Assembly: GCF_002127545.1 (NCBI RefSeq)
Contig: NZ_MUBK01000020.1
Location: 1-64,000, forward strand
Direction of reading: 5' to 3'
Length of the DNA stretch: 64,000 nt
Source: Xenorhabdus beddingii
Lineage (GTDB): Bacteria; Pseudomonadota; Gammaproteobacteria; Enterobacterales; Enterobacteriaceae
Both the position numbers and the translations under genes were made by a program. Of the stretch, positions 1-11,554 are shown piece after piece (position 1 is the first letter of the stretch; each line of letters starts with the position of its first letter). The notes below the pieces were generated by a model. The model searched no databases. It was not told where the DNA came from and saw only the letters and a program-made list of their open reading frames with translations.

Positions 1-50
1 TTAAAAGCCAATGAATAATCACGCTGAGTGCGTTTACTTTCTGATTTCAT
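1..50 (-). CDS. Transposase-like protein, N-terminal fragment at window edge
   Basis: An ATG at 50 preceded by a good AGGAGA ribosome-binding site opens sixteen codons, reading MKSESKRTQRDYSLAF, that run off the left edge without a stop. The basic start followed by RDYSLAF resembles the N-terminal helix-turn-helix of the OrfA-like part of IS3-family transposases, but only this stub is visible. It lies downstream of the fis terminator on the same strand. The ribosome-binding site and open frame are seen; the family is an inference from memory of similar sequences. Confidence 0.45.
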   Translation of the reverse strand, partial: MKSESKRTQRDYSLAF

Positions 51-110
51 AACACTCTCCTAAAGAGATGAAGGAAAGTGTCAACTTTATTTAGGACGGG
101 ACATTCGAAA

Positions 111-146
111 CAAAAAAGCACTCCCTCAAAAAGAGAAAGTGCTTCT
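111..146 (-). terminator. Rho-independent terminator of dusB-fis
   Basis: A hairpin with arms AAGCACT (116-122) and AGTGCTT (138-144) has an inner CTC/GAG pairing. On the minus strand it is followed by a run of T, directly downstream of the fis stop codon. Confidence 0.8.
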
Positions 147-171
147 ATAACAACATGATCTAAGACTAGGA

Positions 172-468
172 TCAGTTCATGCCGTATTTTTTCAGTTTCT
201 TACGCAGAGTACCACGGTTGATTCCCATCATCAGTGCTGCGCGGGTCTGGTTGCCACGGGTGTATTGCATCACCATGTCCAACAGTGGTTGCTCTACTTC
301 AGCCAATACCAGCTCATACAGGTCATTAACATCTTGACCGTTCAGTTGAGCAAAATAGTTCTTCAGTGCTTGTTTAACTGAGTCACGCAGAGGTTTTTGA
401 GTTACCTGATCTTGTGAATTTACAGTAGCAACGGTTAGTACATCAGAATTTACGCGTTGTTCGAACAT
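172..468 (-). CDS. fis: DNA-binding nucleoid protein Fis
   Basis: Fis is a homodimeric nucleoid protein that bends DNA, activates rRNA promoters and assists site-specific recombination. The 98-residue length equals that of E. coli Fis. The C-terminal helix-turn-helix is visible at about residues 74-95 ([20 protein letters not shown]), and the sequence ends in KKYGMN as in the family. It starts 7 bases after the dusB stop, giving the standard dusB-fis operon. Transcription probably begins at the growth-regulated promoter upstream of dusB. Identification is secure. Confidence 0.98.
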   Translation of the reverse strand: MFEQRVNSDVLTVATVNSQDQVTQKPLRDSVKQALKNYFAQLNGQDVNDLYELVLAEVEQPLLDMVMQYTRGNQTRAALMMGINRGTLRKKLKKYGMN

Positions 469-475
469 AGTTCTG

Positions 476-1459
476 TCAGCTCTTTTCTTTATTTACGCAA
501 AAATTTTCGAAGTATGCCTCCAACGCCTCCAGCTGTTCGCTGGCATCCTCAATGGCGTTGAATGTGCGCCGAAACTGGTCAGCAGGCGCATGTTCCTTGA
601 GATACCAAGATACATGCTTACGTGCAATACGAACTCCTTTGCCTAGACCGTAAAAGTCGTGCAATTCTCGTACATGCTCGCTTATTAAATGCTGCACGTC
701 GCCAAAGGGCATCGGTGGCAGCAATTCTCCTGTTTCCAGATAATGCTGGATTTCCCGAAAGATCCAGGGTCTTCCCTGAGCAGCACGGCCTATCATTAGG
801 GCATCAGCCCCAGTGTATTCAAGCACTGCTCTGGCTTTTAGCGGGTCAGTGATGTCGCCATTGGCAATAATTGGAATGGCAACAGTCTGCTTAACTGTCC
901 GTATATTGTCGTATTCCGCCTCTCCGTTAAACAGGCAGGCTCGTGTCCTGCCATGTATCGTCAGAGCCTGAATACCACAACGCTCGGCCAATTGGGCAAT
1001 ATCTACACAGTTACGTTCTTCCGGTGACCATCCAGTACGGATCTTCAGAGTAACAGGCACGTCAACTGCATTGACTACCGCAGAAAGGATTTTTTCAACC
1101 AATTCTGGATAACGCAGTAATGCCGAACCTGCCAGCTTCCGATTCACCTTTTTGGCCGGACACCCCATATTGATATCGATGATTTGAGCGCCATTGTCGA
1201 CGTTGATTTTCGCCGCTGCCGCCATCTCATCGGGATCACTACCGGCAATTTGTACAGAACGCACTCCGGGTTCGTCGCGATGAACCATACGCAGCCGGGA
1301 TTTGTCCGTCTTCCAAACCTGTGGGTTAGAAGAAAGCATTTCTGAGACTGTCATTCCTGCTCCCATATGATAGCAAAGAGATCGAAACGGACGATCTGTT
1401 ATGCCTGCCATAGGAGCTGCAATAAGACAGTTTTTCAACTGGTATTGTCCGATACGCAT
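476..1459 (-). CDS. dusB: tRNA-dihydrouridine synthase B
   Basis: FMN-dependent enzyme that reduces specific uridines in the tRNA D-loop to dihydrouridine. The 327-residue protein shows the FMN-barrel start [13 protein letters not shown], the catalytic cysteine in NMGCPAKK (Cys100) and the [16 protein letters not shown] segment of Dus enzymes. I chose ATG 1459 (MRIGQYQL), which matches the family start. A TTG seven codons upstream (1480) also keeps the frame open but lies close to the predicted transcription start. It is first in the dusB-fis operon, and its translation is thought to support fis expression in enterobacteria. Confidence 0.96.
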   Translation of the reverse strand: MRIGQYQLKNCLIAAPMAGITDRPFRSLCYHMGAGMTVSEMLSSNPQVWKTDKSRLRMVHRDEPGVRSVQIAGSDPDEMAAAAKINVDNGAQIIDINMGCPAKKVNRKLAGSALLRYPELVEKILSAVVNAVDVPVTLKIRTGWSPEERNCVDIAQLAERCGIQALTIHGRTRACLFNGEAEYDNIRTVKQTVAIPIIANGDITDPLKARAVLEYTGADALMIGRAAQGRPWIFREIQHYLETGELLPPMPFGDVQHLISEHVRELHDFYGLGKGVRIARKHVSWYLKEHAPADQFRRTFNAIEDASEQLEALEAYFENFCVNKEKS

Positions 1460-1495
1460 AGGCGAAGAAAGAGTGGTCAACTGTGACTAAGGGCG

Positions 1496-1530
1496 CGTAT
1501 ATTACGCATTTTTCACAAGATATGAAAGGC
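1496..1530 (-). promoter_or_regulatory. dusB-fis promoter
   Basis: On the minus strand a -35-like TTTCAT (1522-1527) and a -10-like TAATAT (1499-1504) are separated by 17 bases. They are followed by a GC-rich discriminator (ACGCGCCC). The arrangement resembles the E. coli fis promoter, whose GC discriminator makes it sensitive to ppGpp. The elements are seen; the regulation is inferred by homology. Confidence 0.6.
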
Positions 1531-1743
1531 CAAACTTTGAGCGAATCGATATTTATAACGGATTTTTTCCAGTTGATTTTTTAAAAATAGGGTTATTATT
1601 GTTAAATAACAATTGGTTACGTGTTATTGATGAAATTTATTATTACCTGTATTTCTAATCACAAAGAGAGCGGATTACCACCAATTGACCTCCTCGGTGA
1701 TCATTTTAGTGGATAATCTCGCTTTTCAATAGACATTAAGTGA

Positions 1744-2625
1744 TTATTTTTTAATCCCTGTGATACGGCACCACTCTTCTTGTTCCGCTATCGGATCGAT
1801 AATGAATTCATCGTCATAGGCTTGAGCCACTCCTTCAGCCTGACTTGCCAGAACACCAGACAAGCCCAATAATCCACCCGATTTAGGCAGTGAACCGATG
1901 ATCGGTGCCAGTTCACGCAGTGGACCTGCCAAGATATTGGCAATCACGATGTCACATTCGAGGTCGCTCGGTTGATCTTTAGACAGGTAGAGGGTCAGTT
2001 GGTCAGAGACTCCGTTGCGTTCGGCGTTATCCCGGCTGGCCTGAATTGCCTGCGGGTCGATATCAATCCCGATGGCCTGTTTCGCTCCCAGTTTCAGGGC
2101 TGCGATAGCTAAGATGCCTGAACCACACCCGAAATCGATAAGGGTTTTTCCTGCCAGATCCAAGCCATCAAGCCATTGCAGGCACAGGGAAGTGGTCGGG
2201 TGAGTCCCCGTCCCGAACGCCAGGCCAGGGTCAAGCATGACATTGACGGCATCGGGTTCCGGCACTTCGCGCCAGCTAGGGCAAATCCACAGGCGCTTGC
2301 CAAAACACATTGGGTGGAAGTTGTCCATCCACTCACGTTCCCAGTCTTTATCTTCCAACTGCTCAATTTTGTGGATGAAGTTCTGGCCCAGTTGTGGAAC
2401 CTGTTCCAATTGGCTCACAACGGCCTTCATATCCATTTCAGCATCGTACAGGCCGATAACGTCGGTATCCCCCCATAAACGGGTTTCGCCCGGCAGAGGC
2501 TCAAATATTGGGGTATCGTGGCTATCCTGAAAGGTCACTGATACTGCGCCACTTTCCATTAGCTCATCGCCCAATGCTTCTGCTTGTTGTCCCGTGGTGT
2601 TTAATCTTAATTGTATCCAAGGCAT
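1744..2625 (-). CDS. prmA: Ribosomal protein L11 methyltransferase
   Basis: SAM-dependent enzyme that trimethylates ribosomal protein L11. At 293 residues it has the same length as E. coli PrmA when started at ATG 2625 ([10 protein letters not shown]); an upstream in-frame extension to 2700 is not family-like. Visible motifs are FGTGTHPTT (137-145), the SAM-binding DFGCGSG (164-170) and the catalytic-loop NILAGPL (230-236). It follows panF on the same strand, as in E. coli. Confidence 0.97.
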   Translation of the reverse strand: MPWIQLRLNTTGQQAEALGDELMESGAVSVTFQDSHDTPIFEPLPGETRLWGDTDVIGLYDAEMDMKAVVSQLEQVPQLGQNFIHKIEQLEDKDWEREWMDNFHPMCFGKRLWICPSWREVPEPDAVNVMLDPGLAFGTGTHPTTSLCLQWLDGLDLAGKTLIDFGCGSGILAIAALKLGAKQAIGIDIDPQAIQASRDNAERNGVSDQLTLYLSKDQPSDLECDIVIANILAGPLRELAPIIGSLPKSGGLLGLSGVLASQAEGVAQAYDDEFIIDPIAEQEEWCRITGIKK

Positions 2626-2696
2626 AAAAATTCTCTTTTGGTGAATCACTGTATTGTGGTGATAAAACATTGTGGTGATAAAACGTGGAGATAAAA

Positions 2697-4136
2697 TCAC
2701 GCTGCGATTTTTTGTGTGTATTTATTACCCAGCATATTCCCTATTCCAAATGCCAGTAAACTCAATAACAGTGATGGCACAATGGGATGGAAACCGAGAA
2801 GCTGGATCTTGAAAGTCGCCAGCAGCGTATAGCTTGCGGCACCCATCAGCATCGAACTGACAGCTCCGTGGGCATTGGCTTTTTCCCAGTATAACCCCAG
2901 CACCAGCGGCCAAAGGAAAACGGCTTGCAGCCCACCAAATGCCAACAGGTTTAGCCAGATGATCATCTCCGGCGGACGCCATGCTGCCAGCAGCAATAAT
3001 GCGCCCAAAAATAGGGTGGAGTAGCTGGAAATGCGTGAGAGTTTTTTCTCTTGTCTGATCTGGTGTGGAAACAGGTTCAAATAGAGATCTTTGACGATAG
3101 TAGCCGAAGATTGCAGCAGTTGGGCATTAATTGTCGACATAATCGCCGCCATGGGCGCAGCCAAAAAAATCCCGGCAGCGACAGGAGGCAGTACGGTAAT
3201 CATCAGCGTAGGGATCACCTGATCGGGGATGGTCAGATCAGGAATGATCGCCCGTCCCAAGGCACCGGCAAGGTGCATACCGAACATCAGGATTGCCATG
3301 ACGATTGTGCCAAGAATAATGCCGCGATGAACCGCCTTGCTGTCTTTGTAGGAAATGCAGCGTATGGCGGTATGTGGCAGCCCAATGACACCAAAGCAGA
3401 CCAGTACCCAGAAAGACGCCATAAATGGCCCGGTGAGGATATTATCAGCCCCTTGGGGAGAAATCAGATTCGGGTCAATAGCGCGCAACGTGGTGACCGC
3501 CGCTGACAATCCTCCGGCCTTGTAGATAATGCCTGCCAGCAATAACACGGTTCCCAGCAACATCACCAGCCCTTGTAAGGCATCATTGAGAACGCTGGCC
3601 CTAAAACCGCCAAATGCGGTGTAAAGGGCAATCGAAACACCAAAAATCAGCAACCCCGTATCGTAGGGGATACCCGCAGCGGTTTCCAGCAACCGCGCCC
3701 CGCCAATGAATTGCACTGTCATGGCACCGACAAAGGCGACCAGCAGGCTTATACTGGCAAACCAGACCAGAAAACGGCTCTGATAGCGCGCATAGAGCAT
3801 ATCATTGAGTGTGACCGCGTTATAACGGCGGGCGAGGATGGCAAATTTTTTACCCAGTACGCTAAGGGAAAGCCATATCGCGGGCAGTTGGATCAGTGAT
3901 AACAGCACCCAACCGATACCGTATTTATAAGCAGCACCGGGGCCACCAATAAATGAGCTGGCACTGATATAGGTTGCTGTAATGGTCATTGCCAGCACAA
4001 AACCGCCCATGGAGCGATTGCCGAGAAAATATTCATTCAGGAATTCGCCGGTTTGTCGGCGGCGATAAGCATAGATTGACAGTATGAAAACTAATGCCAG
4101 ATATCCGACGAGAGGCAGGATCACTTCACTTTGCAT
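2697..4136 (-). CDS. panF: Sodium/pantothenate symporter
   Basis: Inner-membrane symporter of the SSS family that imports pantothenate, the coenzyme A precursor, with sodium. The 479-residue protein has about thirteen hydrophobic segments and family-typical stretches such as [32 protein letters not shown] and [19 protein letters not shown]. The start is ATG 4136 ([12 protein letters not shown]). It overlaps the end of yhdT by 11 bases, indicating coupled translation in a yhdT-panF-prmA transcript. Confidence 0.96.
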   Translation of the reverse strand: MQSEVILPLVGYLALVFILSIYAYRRRQTGEFLNEYFLGNRSMGGFVLAMTITATYISASSFIGGPGAAYKYGIGWVLLSLIQLPAIWLSLSVLGKKFAILARRYNAVTLNDMLYARYQSRFLVWFASISLLVAFVGAMTVQFIGGARLLETAAGIPYDTGLLIFGVSIALYTAFGGFRASVLNDALQGLVMLLGTVLLLAGIIYKAGGLSAAVTTLRAIDPNLISPQGADNILTGPFMASFWVLVCFGVIGLPHTAIRCISYKDSKAVHRGIILGTIVMAILMFGMHLAGALGRAIIPDLTIPDQVIPTLMITVLPPVAAGIFLAAPMAAIMSTINAQLLQSSATIVKDLYLNLFPHQIRQEKKLSRISSYSTLFLGALLLLAAWRPPEMIIWLNLLAFGGLQAVFLWPLVLGLYWEKANAHGAVSSMLMGAASYTLLATFKIQLLGFHPIVPSLLLSLLAFGIGNMLGNKYTQKIAA

Positions 4137-4368
4137 CAACGTCCTCCAGCGGGATGTCCTTGAATATAAACTTCACCATCAGCCAGCAGAGGATGATAAA
4201 TAAGGCTGGCAGTAGCAGGCAAGCCAGTTCAAACCAGCGGGGTAATCCAGTTAATCCAATGGAATTACTGGGTAAATAGGCACACAGTAGCCAACCCACA
4301 AGATAAGCCAGCGTCAGGAATACTGCCCAGCGTGCTTCTTTGTGGGATTGAACAAATCGTCTGTCCAT
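4126..4368 (-). CDS. yhdT: YhdT family small inner-membrane protein
   Basis: An 80-residue protein of the DUF997/YhdT family with two hydrophobic segments (about 17-35 and 46-67). It ends in the conserved-looking [15 protein letters not shown]. The function is unknown; invariable pairing with panF suggests a role with pantothenate transport, but that is inference. It heads the yhdT-panF-prmA operon. Confidence 0.9.
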   Translation of the reverse strand: MDRRFVQSHKEARWAVFLTLAYLVGWLLCAYLPSNSIGLTGLPRWFELACLLLPALFIILCWLMVKFIFKDIPLEDVDAK

Positions 4369-4499
4369 CCGTTCTCCGGGTAACTTACATGAAACAATAT
4401 GGGGGGAATTGTACGGTAATGCGTGGATTTATTCAGGGAAAAATGTGCCGTGGAAAATGACAATACCGCCCGTGCGGTCACTGAATTCAGGTCTAAATA

Positions 4500-4528
4500 A
4501 AAATCCCATCGACAAAAGATGGGATTTC
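4500..4528 (-). terminator. Terminator downstream of accBC
   Basis: Perfect 10-bp arms AAATCCCATC (4501-4510) and GATGGGATTT (4518-4527) enclose a 7-base loop. T-rich flanks on both sides suggest it can work in either direction. It lies just beyond the accC stop. Confidence 0.85.
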
Positions 4529-4562
4529 ATTTATTCAAACGCTGAACAAGCGTCAAAAAACC

Positions 4563-5912
4563 TTACTTCTCATGCAAGCCCAGTTTTTTCTCCAGATAGT
4601 GGATATTGGTTCCACCTTGCTGGAAGTGCTCGTCATTCATGATCGCCAGTTGCAGATCAATATTGGTTTTGATGCCATCAATGATCAACTCTGCCAGCGC
4701 ATTCTTCATACGGGCAATCGCCACTTCACGGGTTTCTCCGTAAGTGATCAGTTTACCAATCATGGAATCATAGTAAGGCGGCACGGTGTATCCTGCATAG
4801 ATATGGGATTCCCAACGCACGCCAAACCCACCCGGTGAGTGGAAATGGGTGATCTTGCCCGGACTTGGCAGGAAGGTTTTCGCATCTTCCGCATTAATGC
4901 GGCATTCGATCGCATGGCCTTTGATTTCGACATCTTCCTGCCTGATGGACAGCGGCATACCTGCGGCAATGCGTAATTGCTCTTTGATCAAGTCAACGCC
5001 GGTGATCATTTCAGTCACGGGATGTTCGACCTGAATACGGGTATTCATTTCAATGAAATAGAATTCGCCGTTTTCGTACAGGAATTCGAATGTACCTGCA
5101 CCACGATAGCCGATTTCAACACACGCATTGGCACAACGTTCACCGATTTTGCGGCGCAGGTCTGTCGAAATACCCGGTGCCGGTGCTTCTTCCACCACTT
5201 TCTGGTGACGGCGCTGCATGGAGCAGTCACGTTCAGCCAGATAGAGCGCATTGCCCTGACCATCAGCCAAAACCTGAATTTCAACGTGACGTGGGTTCTC
5301 AAGGAATTTCTCCATATAGACCATGTCGTTGTTGAAAGCTGCCTTGGCTTCTGCGCGGGTCATGGCGATGGATTGTTCCAGATCTTTATCGCTGCGCACA
5401 ACACGCATACCACGACCGCCGCCGCCGCCCGATGCCTTAATGATCACCGGATAGCCGATGCGGTTTGCGATCGTTTTGTTTTTCTCAGCATCATCACCCA
5501 ATGGGCCATCAGAGCCGGGAACACAAGGTACACCGGCTTTTTTCATGGCACTGATGGCGGAAACTTTATCCCCCATCAAACGGATGGTATCCGCTTTCGG
5601 GCCAATGAAAATAAAGCCGGAACGCTCTACCTGTTCAGCAAAATCAGCGTTTTCAGACAGGAAGCCATAACCAGGATGGATGGCCTGTGCACAAGTGATT
5701 TCAGCCGCAGAAATAATGGCGGGAATGTTCAGGTAACTTTTTGCTGAAGCCGCCGGGCCGATGCAGACGGTTTCATCTGCCAGCAGGACGTGTTTCAGGT
5801 CACGGTCTGCCGCAGAGTGCACCGCAACAGTTTTGATCCCAAGTTCCTTGCAGGCTCTCAGGATACGCAGTGCTATTTCACCACGGTTAGCAATGACAAT
5901 TTTTTCAAGCAT
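4563..5912 (-). CDS. accC: Biotin carboxylase subunit of acetyl-CoA carboxylase
   Basis: ATP-dependent carboxylation of the biotin on AccB, the first half-reaction of fatty acid synthesis. The 449-residue length matches E. coli AccC. Features seen: N-terminal [17 protein letters not shown], the glycine-rich ATP-grasp loop [11 protein letters not shown], and [14 protein letters not shown] with catalytic Glu and Arg residues. It lies 12 bases after accB in the conserved accBC operon. The long antisense open frames opposite this gene are shadows. Confidence 0.98.
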   Translation of the reverse strand: MLEKIVIANRGEIALRILRACKELGIKTVAVHSAADRDLKHVLLADETVCIGPAASAKSYLNIPAIISAAEITCAQAIHPGYGFLSENADFAEQVERSGFIFIGPKADTIRLMGDKVSAISAMKKAGVPCVPGSDGPLGDDAEKNKTIANRIGYPVIIKASGGGGGRGMRVVRSDKDLEQSIAMTRAEAKAAFNNDMVYMEKFLENPRHVEIQVLADGQGNALYLAERDCSMQRRHQKVVEEAPAPGISTDLRRKIGERCANACVEIGYRGAGTFEFLYENGEFYFIEMNTRIQVEHPVTEMITGVDLIKEQLRIAAGMPLSIRQEDVEIKGHAIECRINAEDAKTFLPSPGKITHFHSPGGFGVRWESHIYAGYTVPPYYDSMIGKLITYGETREVAIARMKNALAELIIDGIKTNIDLQLAIMNDEHFQQGGTNIHYLEKKLGLHEK

Positions 5913-5924
5913 GGGGACGCCTCG

Positions 5925-6377
5925 TTATTCGATGATGACCAGTGGCTCGTCGAATTCAACAGGTTGACCGTCTTGAACCAGAATCGCTTTCACGATGCCC
6001 GTTTTATCCGCTTCGATCTGGTTCATCATTTTCATGGCTTCAACGATGCACAGGCTTTCACCCTGATTGACGTGCTGGCCGATTTCAATGAAAGGTTTCG
6101 CATCTGGGCTTGGAGAGCGGTAGAACGTACCCACCATTGGGGAGCGAACAATATGGCCGCTGATTTCTGCCGGTTTTTCAGCGGCGGCTGGCGCAGCCGG
6201 AGCGGTTTGTACAGGCTGATGAACTGGCGCAGAAATATATTGCTGTGTGACTGGCATCGCGGGGGCTGCCATCGTGCGGCTGATGCGTACTGACTCTTCA
6301 CCTTCAGAAATTTCCAGTTCAGAAATGCCTGATTCTTCAACCAGCTCGATCAATTTTTTTATCTTACGAATATCCAT
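5925..6377 (-). CDS. accB: Biotin carboxyl carrier protein of acetyl-CoA carboxylase
   Basis: Carries biotin between AccC and the carboxyltransferase AccAD. In this 150-residue protein the biotin acceptor Lys116 sits in EAMKMM. It has an N-terminal dimerisation helix ([17 protein letters not shown]) and an Ala/Pro-rich flexible linker at about residues 38-70. The C-terminal domain keeps the [18 protein letters not shown] segment with the thumb. In E. coli AccB represses its own operon; nothing visible here contradicts that. Confidence 0.98.
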   Translation of the reverse strand: MDIRKIKKLIELVEESGISELEISEGEESVRISRTMAAPAMPVTQQYISAPVHQPVQTAPAAPAAAEKPAEISGHIVRSPMVGTFYRSPSPDAKPFIEIGQHVNQGESLCIVEAMKMMNQIEADKTGIVKAILVQDGQPVEFDEPLVIIE

Positions 6378-6404
6378 GAGTGTGATTCCGTACTCTTATA
6401 TAAA

Positions 6405-6857
6405 TTAGTTGGATGTTGACAAACGGTTGACCGCTGCCTGTAATGCGAAACTATAACCATCTGCACCTAATCCGCAGATTACGCCGACTGCAATATCGGA
6501 AAGATATGAGTGATGGCGGAATGGCTCGCGGGCATGCACATTGGAGAGGTGGATCTCAATGAATGGGATATTCACCGCCAGAAGTGCATCGCGTAGTGCT
6601 ACACTGGTATGCGTGTATGCCGCAGGGTTAATCAAAATAAAATCAGTGTTGCCCCGCGCCGAATGAATTCTTTCAATCAGTTCAGATTCTGCATTGGATT
6701 GCAGATGGGATAATTCGGCTCCCGATTGGTGAGCTTCTTTTGACAGTGTGTTAACGATATCATCAAGCGTTAACTTGCCGTAGGTCTCTGGCTCTCGTGT
6801 TCCCAACAGGTTCAGGTTGGGGCCATTCAAGAGTAAAATGCGAAACTTGTCTGCCAT
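6405..6857 (-). CDS. aroQ: Type II 3-dehydroquinate dehydratase
   Basis: Converts 3-dehydroquinate to 3-dehydroshikimate in the shikimate pathway; a dodecameric flavodoxin-like enzyme. The 150-residue protein shows [19 protein letters not shown] with catalytic Tyr26, the [16 protein letters not shown] loop and [21 protein letters not shown] with the catalytic His. It is on the same strand just upstream of accBC. E. coli itself lacks a type II enzyme here, but Yersinia, Serratia and Photorhabdus-type genomes carry it at this position. Confidence 0.97.
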   Translation of the reverse strand: MADKFRILLLNGPNLNLLGTREPETYGKLTLDDIVNTLSKEAHQSGAELSHLQSNAESELIERIHSARGNTDFILINPAAYTHTSVALRDALLAVNIPFIEIHLSNVHAREPFRHHSYLSDIAVGVICGLGADGYSFALQAAVNRLSTSN

Positions 6858-7012
6858 TGTGCGGGTATCTCCGGCAATCTGTCAACAATCGACCAAGATA
6901 ACTCGATGTCAACAGTTTGTCATCTCTTTCTGAACGCTAGATTTGTAAATTTGACGATAAAGCCCGACATTATAAACATATCGTGGCATTTAGCAGCTAA
7001 ATACTGGTCTTA

Positions 7013-7987
7013 TCAGCACACCTTCACCACGGTTCTGCCGGTAGACTGGTTGTTAATCAACTTATTGGCATGTGCGATCACGTGGTCTAATGCGATCTCA
7101 TTGGCTGCCTGTTGATAAAAGGAATCCGGCAACAGCGTTTGCAATCGCTGCCAGATAGCAGGCCGTTTCGAAGCCGGCACGGTCACGGATTCCACGCCCT
7201 GCAAGCGAATGTTGCGCAGGATAAAAGGCATTACGGTCGTAGGCAACTGGCTGTCACCCGCCATACCACACGCGGCAACGGTGCCGTTATAGTTCACCTG
7301 AGCCAGCAAGGTCGCCAATACCGTTCCACCCACAGTATCAATGACACCTGCCCAGCGCTGTTTTTCCAATGGACGCGATGTTTGGTTAAAATGACTGACG
7401 GGCAGCACGTCTTTTGCACCCAGCGAAAGCAGGTAATCCTGATTGTCGGGTTTGCTGCTAATCGCGACGACTGAATAACCCAGTTGTGACAGCAGGGTAA
7501 TCGCCGTACTGCCAACCCCGCCGCTGGCTCCTGTCACGGCGATGTCTCCGCTTTCAGGCGTTACCCCGCCTTGTTCCAGGGCCATGACGCATAACATGGC
7601 CGTAAAGCCAGCCGTACCGATGATCATGGCTTGCCGGGAGCTGAGTCCTTGCGGCAATGGCGTCAACCAATCACCAGACACTCTCGCTTGCTCTGCCAAC
7701 CCGCCCCAGTGTGTTTCTCCCACTCCCCAGCCAGTCAGCAAAACATGTTGACCAATGTGAAAGCGGGGATCTTCGGAATGATGAACCACCCCGGCAAAAT
7801 CAATGCCCGGCACCATGGGAAATTGGCGGATGATCTTACCCTTACCGGTAATGGCCAGGGCATCTTTGTAATTGAGGGTTGACCAATGGACATCAACAGT
7901 GACATCACCGGAGGGTAATTGGGACGCATCAATATCCTGAATGGACGCGGATAATGTGTCGTGTTGGTCAAGCAATAAGGCTTTCAT
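7013..7987 (-). CDS. acuI: Acrylyl-CoA reductase AcuI (YhdH), MDR family
   Basis: NADPH-dependent medium-chain reductase reducing toxic acryloyl-CoA to propionyl-CoA. The 324-residue length from ATG 7987 equals E. coli AcuI; AAGG lies 9 bases upstream, which favours this ATG over the one at 7993. Visible: GDVTVDVHWSTLNYKDALA near the N-terminus, VTGASGGVGSTA for nucleotide binding, and WAGVIDTVGG. In E. coli csrD follows towards mreB; here csrD is absent. Confidence 0.94.
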   Translation of the reverse strand: MKALLLDQHDTLSASIQDIDASQLPSGDVTVDVHWSTLNYKDALAITGKGKIIRQFPMVPGIDFAGVVHHSEDPRFHIGQHVLLTGWGVGETHWGGLAEQARVSGDWLTPLPQGLSSRQAMIIGTAGFTAMLCVMALEQGGVTPESGDIAVTGASGGVGSTAITLLSQLGYSVVAISSKPDNQDYLLSLGAKDVLPVSHFNQTSRPLEKQRWAGVIDTVGGTVLATLLAQVNYNGTVAACGMAGDSQLPTTVMPFILRNIRLQGVESVTVPASKRPAIWQRLQTLLPDSFYQQAANEIALDHVIAHANKLINNQSTGRTVVKVC

Positions 7988-8040
7988 GATCATTTTCCTT
8001 TGCTGGGTATCTCGTTGATACGACTCACCTGTTTGGCATC

Positions 8041-8088
8041 ATCGCGATCTTGTTTCATCGCGATCTTGTTTTAACACGATCTTGTTTC
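8041..8088. repeat. Three tandem copies of a 16-bp repeat
   Basis: ATCGCGATCTTGTTTC (8041-8056) is followed by two near-identical copies (8057-8072 and 8073-8088) in the region upstream of acuI. This is a short tandem repeat with no evident coding role. Confidence 0.85.
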
Positions 8089-8168
8089 AACAGAATATAG
8101 ATAAAATCGAATAAGCTGAAACGGGTAGGCAACGATATTGTGATAGAGAGTGGAAAAACTGTGATGAC

Positions 8169-8303
8169 TTATTTTTTATTCAGGGTGGCACGGTAAAAGA
8201 TCATAATATACAGGACAACAATAAGGAGCGTGTGTTTGATAACCGGCTCAGAATAATCCTTATTTTCATCACTTGCCATTGAGGGGAATTGATATTTTTT
8301 CAT
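8169..8303 (-). CDS. Small single-span membrane protein of unknown function
   Basis: A 44-residue open frame starts at ATG 8303 behind a strong AAGGAG ribosome-binding site. A longer in-frame reading to 8393 runs into the ERIC element and is unlikely. The hydrophilic N-terminus (MKKYQFPSMASDENKDYSE) is followed by one hydrophobic segment (HTLLIVVLYIMIFY) and a basic tail. I do not recognise it. It occupies the place where E. coli has csrD between acuI and mreB. The clean start site and membrane segment make it likely real. Confidence 0.6.
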   Translation of the reverse strand: MKKYQFPSMASDENKDYSEPVIKHTLLIVVLYIMIFYRATLNKK

Positions 8304-8356
8304 ATCCGACTCCTTATCTTGCCAATTATCGATTACTTTTAACTTAGAAAACGGTA

Positions 8357-8483
8357 TATACCCAAAATAATTCGAGTTGCATCGCGGCGGCAAGGGAGCG
8401 AATCCCTGGGAGCATAGATAACTATGTGACCGGGGTGAGTGAGCGTAGCCAACAAAGAGGCAACTTGAAGTATGACGGGTATA
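8357..8483. repeat. ERIC palindromic element, full length
   Basis: A 127-bp element bounded by TATACCC and GGGTATA. It contains the ERIC core with GTGACCGGGGTGAGTGAGCG and GCCAACAAAGAGGCAACTTGAAG. The length equals the canonical ERIC size. It lies between the small membrane gene and mreB; the remaining 298 bases before mreB presumably hold its promoter, but I see no clear boxes. Confidence 0.92.
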
Positions 8484-8733
8484 GAAGCTAGAAAGCGGGA
8501 TAGCAGCCCCACATATGCACTATAATGTTGGTTTTTTGGTGCATTAGGTGATTTGGGGATGCTGTGATGAGGTTATCGGTGAAATTAACCTATTTTTATG
8601 CAGTTTTTTTCTGCTCCGTTAGAGAAAAGTAACGTAGAATATCGTGTTTCTGATGTGAATAACGTAGCCACTTTTATTGAAGTAGTAAAAGTAGTTAATT
8701 ATGCGCCTTGTCGCTGCTTCATGTGGTTGGTAG

Positions 8734-9825
<1,092 letters not shown>

Positions 9826-9933
9826 AAGTAACTCTGCAAGCTGGGAGGCAAACCGCCTTGATTGACGCCTCCTTGCTGATGGTGCCGGAGTTTTACCATT
9901 AATGAGACAACACAACTCAAAAATGCGCAATTT

Positions 9934-11004
9934 ATGAAGCCGATTTTCAGCAGAGGGCCTTCTCTGCAACTACGACTCTTTTTTGCTGTTATTATTGCCA
10001 TTATTTTGATTGTGGTAGACAGCCGCCTTGGTGTATTCAATAAAGTCCGTAGCTATATGGATACGGCTGTGAGTCCTTTTTATTTTCTTGCCAATGGACC
10101 GCGCCAATTTTTGGACAGTATCTCGGAGTCCCTGACTAGCCGCAACCGCCTTGAACTAGAGAATCAAACCCTGCGTAATGAGTTGCGATTGCAGAGCAGT
10201 AAGTTGTTGCTGTTGGAGCAACTGAAACAGGAAAACGCCCGTTTGCGGGAATTATTGGGGTCGCCCCTGCGCCGTGATGAACACATGATGGTCTCGCAGG
10301 TGATTTCAGGAGGTATGGAGCCTTACCGTGATCAAGTTGTCATAGATAAAGGCGCTAAAGATGGGGTCTATGAAGGGCAGCCCGTGATCAGTGATCGGGG
10401 GGTTGTGGGGCAGGTGGTTTCGGTGAGTCAACTGAGCAGCCGGATATTGCTGATTTGTGATCCCACTCATGCACTGCCTGTGCAGGTATTGCGCAATGAT
10501 ACCCGCGTTATTGCGGGTGGCTCTGGGTGTACGGATGATCTCCAACTGGAACCTCTGCCAAGTGATACTGACATTCGCGTGGGTGATGTTTTGGTGACAT
10601 CGGGTCTGGGAGGACGTTTCCCGGAAGGTTATCCTGTGGCGGTGGTCTCTTCCGTCAAAATCGACAATCGGCGGGCTCATGCCGTTATTCAGGCACGTCC
10701 CTTGGCTGAATTGCGCCGCTTGCGCTATCTGTTGTTGTTATGGGGAGCGGATAATAATCCCTCAGAGCCATTACCCCCTTCGGCAGTATACCGTGCTGCC
10801 AATGAACGGTTGAAGCATATGCTACCCCAGGTATTGCCAAATCCATCAGAGGAGAAGCCGCAATTGCTGACACCGACATCAGACGAAGCGAAAAATGAAC
10901 GCCGGGCATTATCATCTGCAACGAAGCCAGCAGATAAGCCAACAGATAAGCCAGCAGAAAAATCAGCACCAAAACCCTCATCAGCCGCTATAGGAAATCG
11001 TTAA
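9934..11004 (+). CDS. mreC: Rod-shape protein MreC
   Basis: Bitopic inner-membrane protein linking MreB to periplasmic PBP2/RodA. In this 356-residue protein a short cytoplasmic N-terminus is followed by a membrane span at about 12-28 and a coiled coil at about 65-110 (rich in LENQTLRNELRL). The beta-domain core has SDRGVVGQVVSVS and TSGLGGRFPEGYPVAVV. The C-terminal tail (about 310-350) is low-complexity, with KPADKPTDKPAEK repeats of the kind seen elsewhere in this window. Its stop overlaps the mreD start (TAATG). Confidence 0.97.
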   Translation: MKPIFSRGPSLQLRLFFAVIIAIILIVVDSRLGVFNKVRSYMDTAVSPFYFLANGPRQFLDSISESLTSRNRLELENQTLRNELRLQSSKLLLLEQLKQENARLRELLGSPLRRDEHMMVSQVISGGMEPYRDQVVIDKGAKDGVYEGQPVISDRGVVGQVVSVSQLSSRILLICDPTHALPVQVLRNDTRVIAGGSGCTDDLQLEPLPSDTDIRVGDVLVTSGLGGRFPEGYPVAVVSSVKIDNRRAHAVIQARPLAELRRLRYLLLLWGADNNPSEPLPPSAVYRAANERLKHMLPQVLPNPSEEKPQLLTPTSDEAKNERRALSSATKPADKPTDKPAEKSAPKPSSAAIGNR

Positions 11005-11492
11005 TGAGTCAGTACCATAGCCGAAGAGGTTGGATTATTTGGTTATCTTTCCTGATTGCGATAGTGTTGCAAATTATGCCGTGGCCGGAGCAGTTCTTTA
11101 TGTTTCGGCCCACCTTATTGATGCTGTGCTTAATTTACTGGTTACTGGCGCTTCCCCACCGTGTCAGTGTGGGGACTGGATTTGTATTGGGTGTGATTAC
11201 GGATTTATTGCATGGAAGCATTCTGGGAGCTCATGCCCTGGCGTTTAGCGTCATCAGTTTTCTGGTCGCCTTCAAATTCCAGCTCATTCGCAATATGACA
11301 CTCTGGCAGCAAGCCTTGGTTGTGATGGGGCTTTCAACCCTGATGAACCTCTGCGTTTTTTTAGCCCACATTTTATTGCCGAAGACGGCATTCCACCCAG
11401 ACGTGTTCTGGAATGGGGTGGTCAATGGTATTCTCTGGCCCTGGCTGTTCTTATTATTGCGGAAAATCCGCCGCCAATTTTCTGTTCGTTAA
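11004..11492 (+). CDS. mreD: Rod-shape protein MreD
   Basis: Integral inner-membrane partner of MreC in the elongasome. The 162-residue protein has about five hydrophobic segments and the family-typical PWPEQFFMFRPTLLMLCLIYW and TDLLHGSILGAHAL stretches; E. coli MreD has the same length. It starts one base into the mreC stop, indicating translational coupling. Confidence 0.96.
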   Translation: MSQYHSRRGWIIWLSFLIAIVLQIMPWPEQFFMFRPTLLMLCLIYWLLALPHRVSVGTGFVLGVITDLLHGSILGAHALAFSVISFLVAFKFQLIRNMTLWQQALVVMGLSTLMNLCVFLAHILLPKTAFHPDVFWNGVVNGILWPWLFLLLRKIRRQFSVR

Positions 11493-11554
11493 AGCGGGCG
11501 AAACGATGACAAATTAAAATCGCCTGCTGAGATAGACCCTAAGGATGACTCACA

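Noticed and set aside
4977-5747. Long open frame antisense to accC (256 codons)
   Set aside because: Shadow of a highly conserved gene in a biased frame; no ribosome-binding site or recognisable product.
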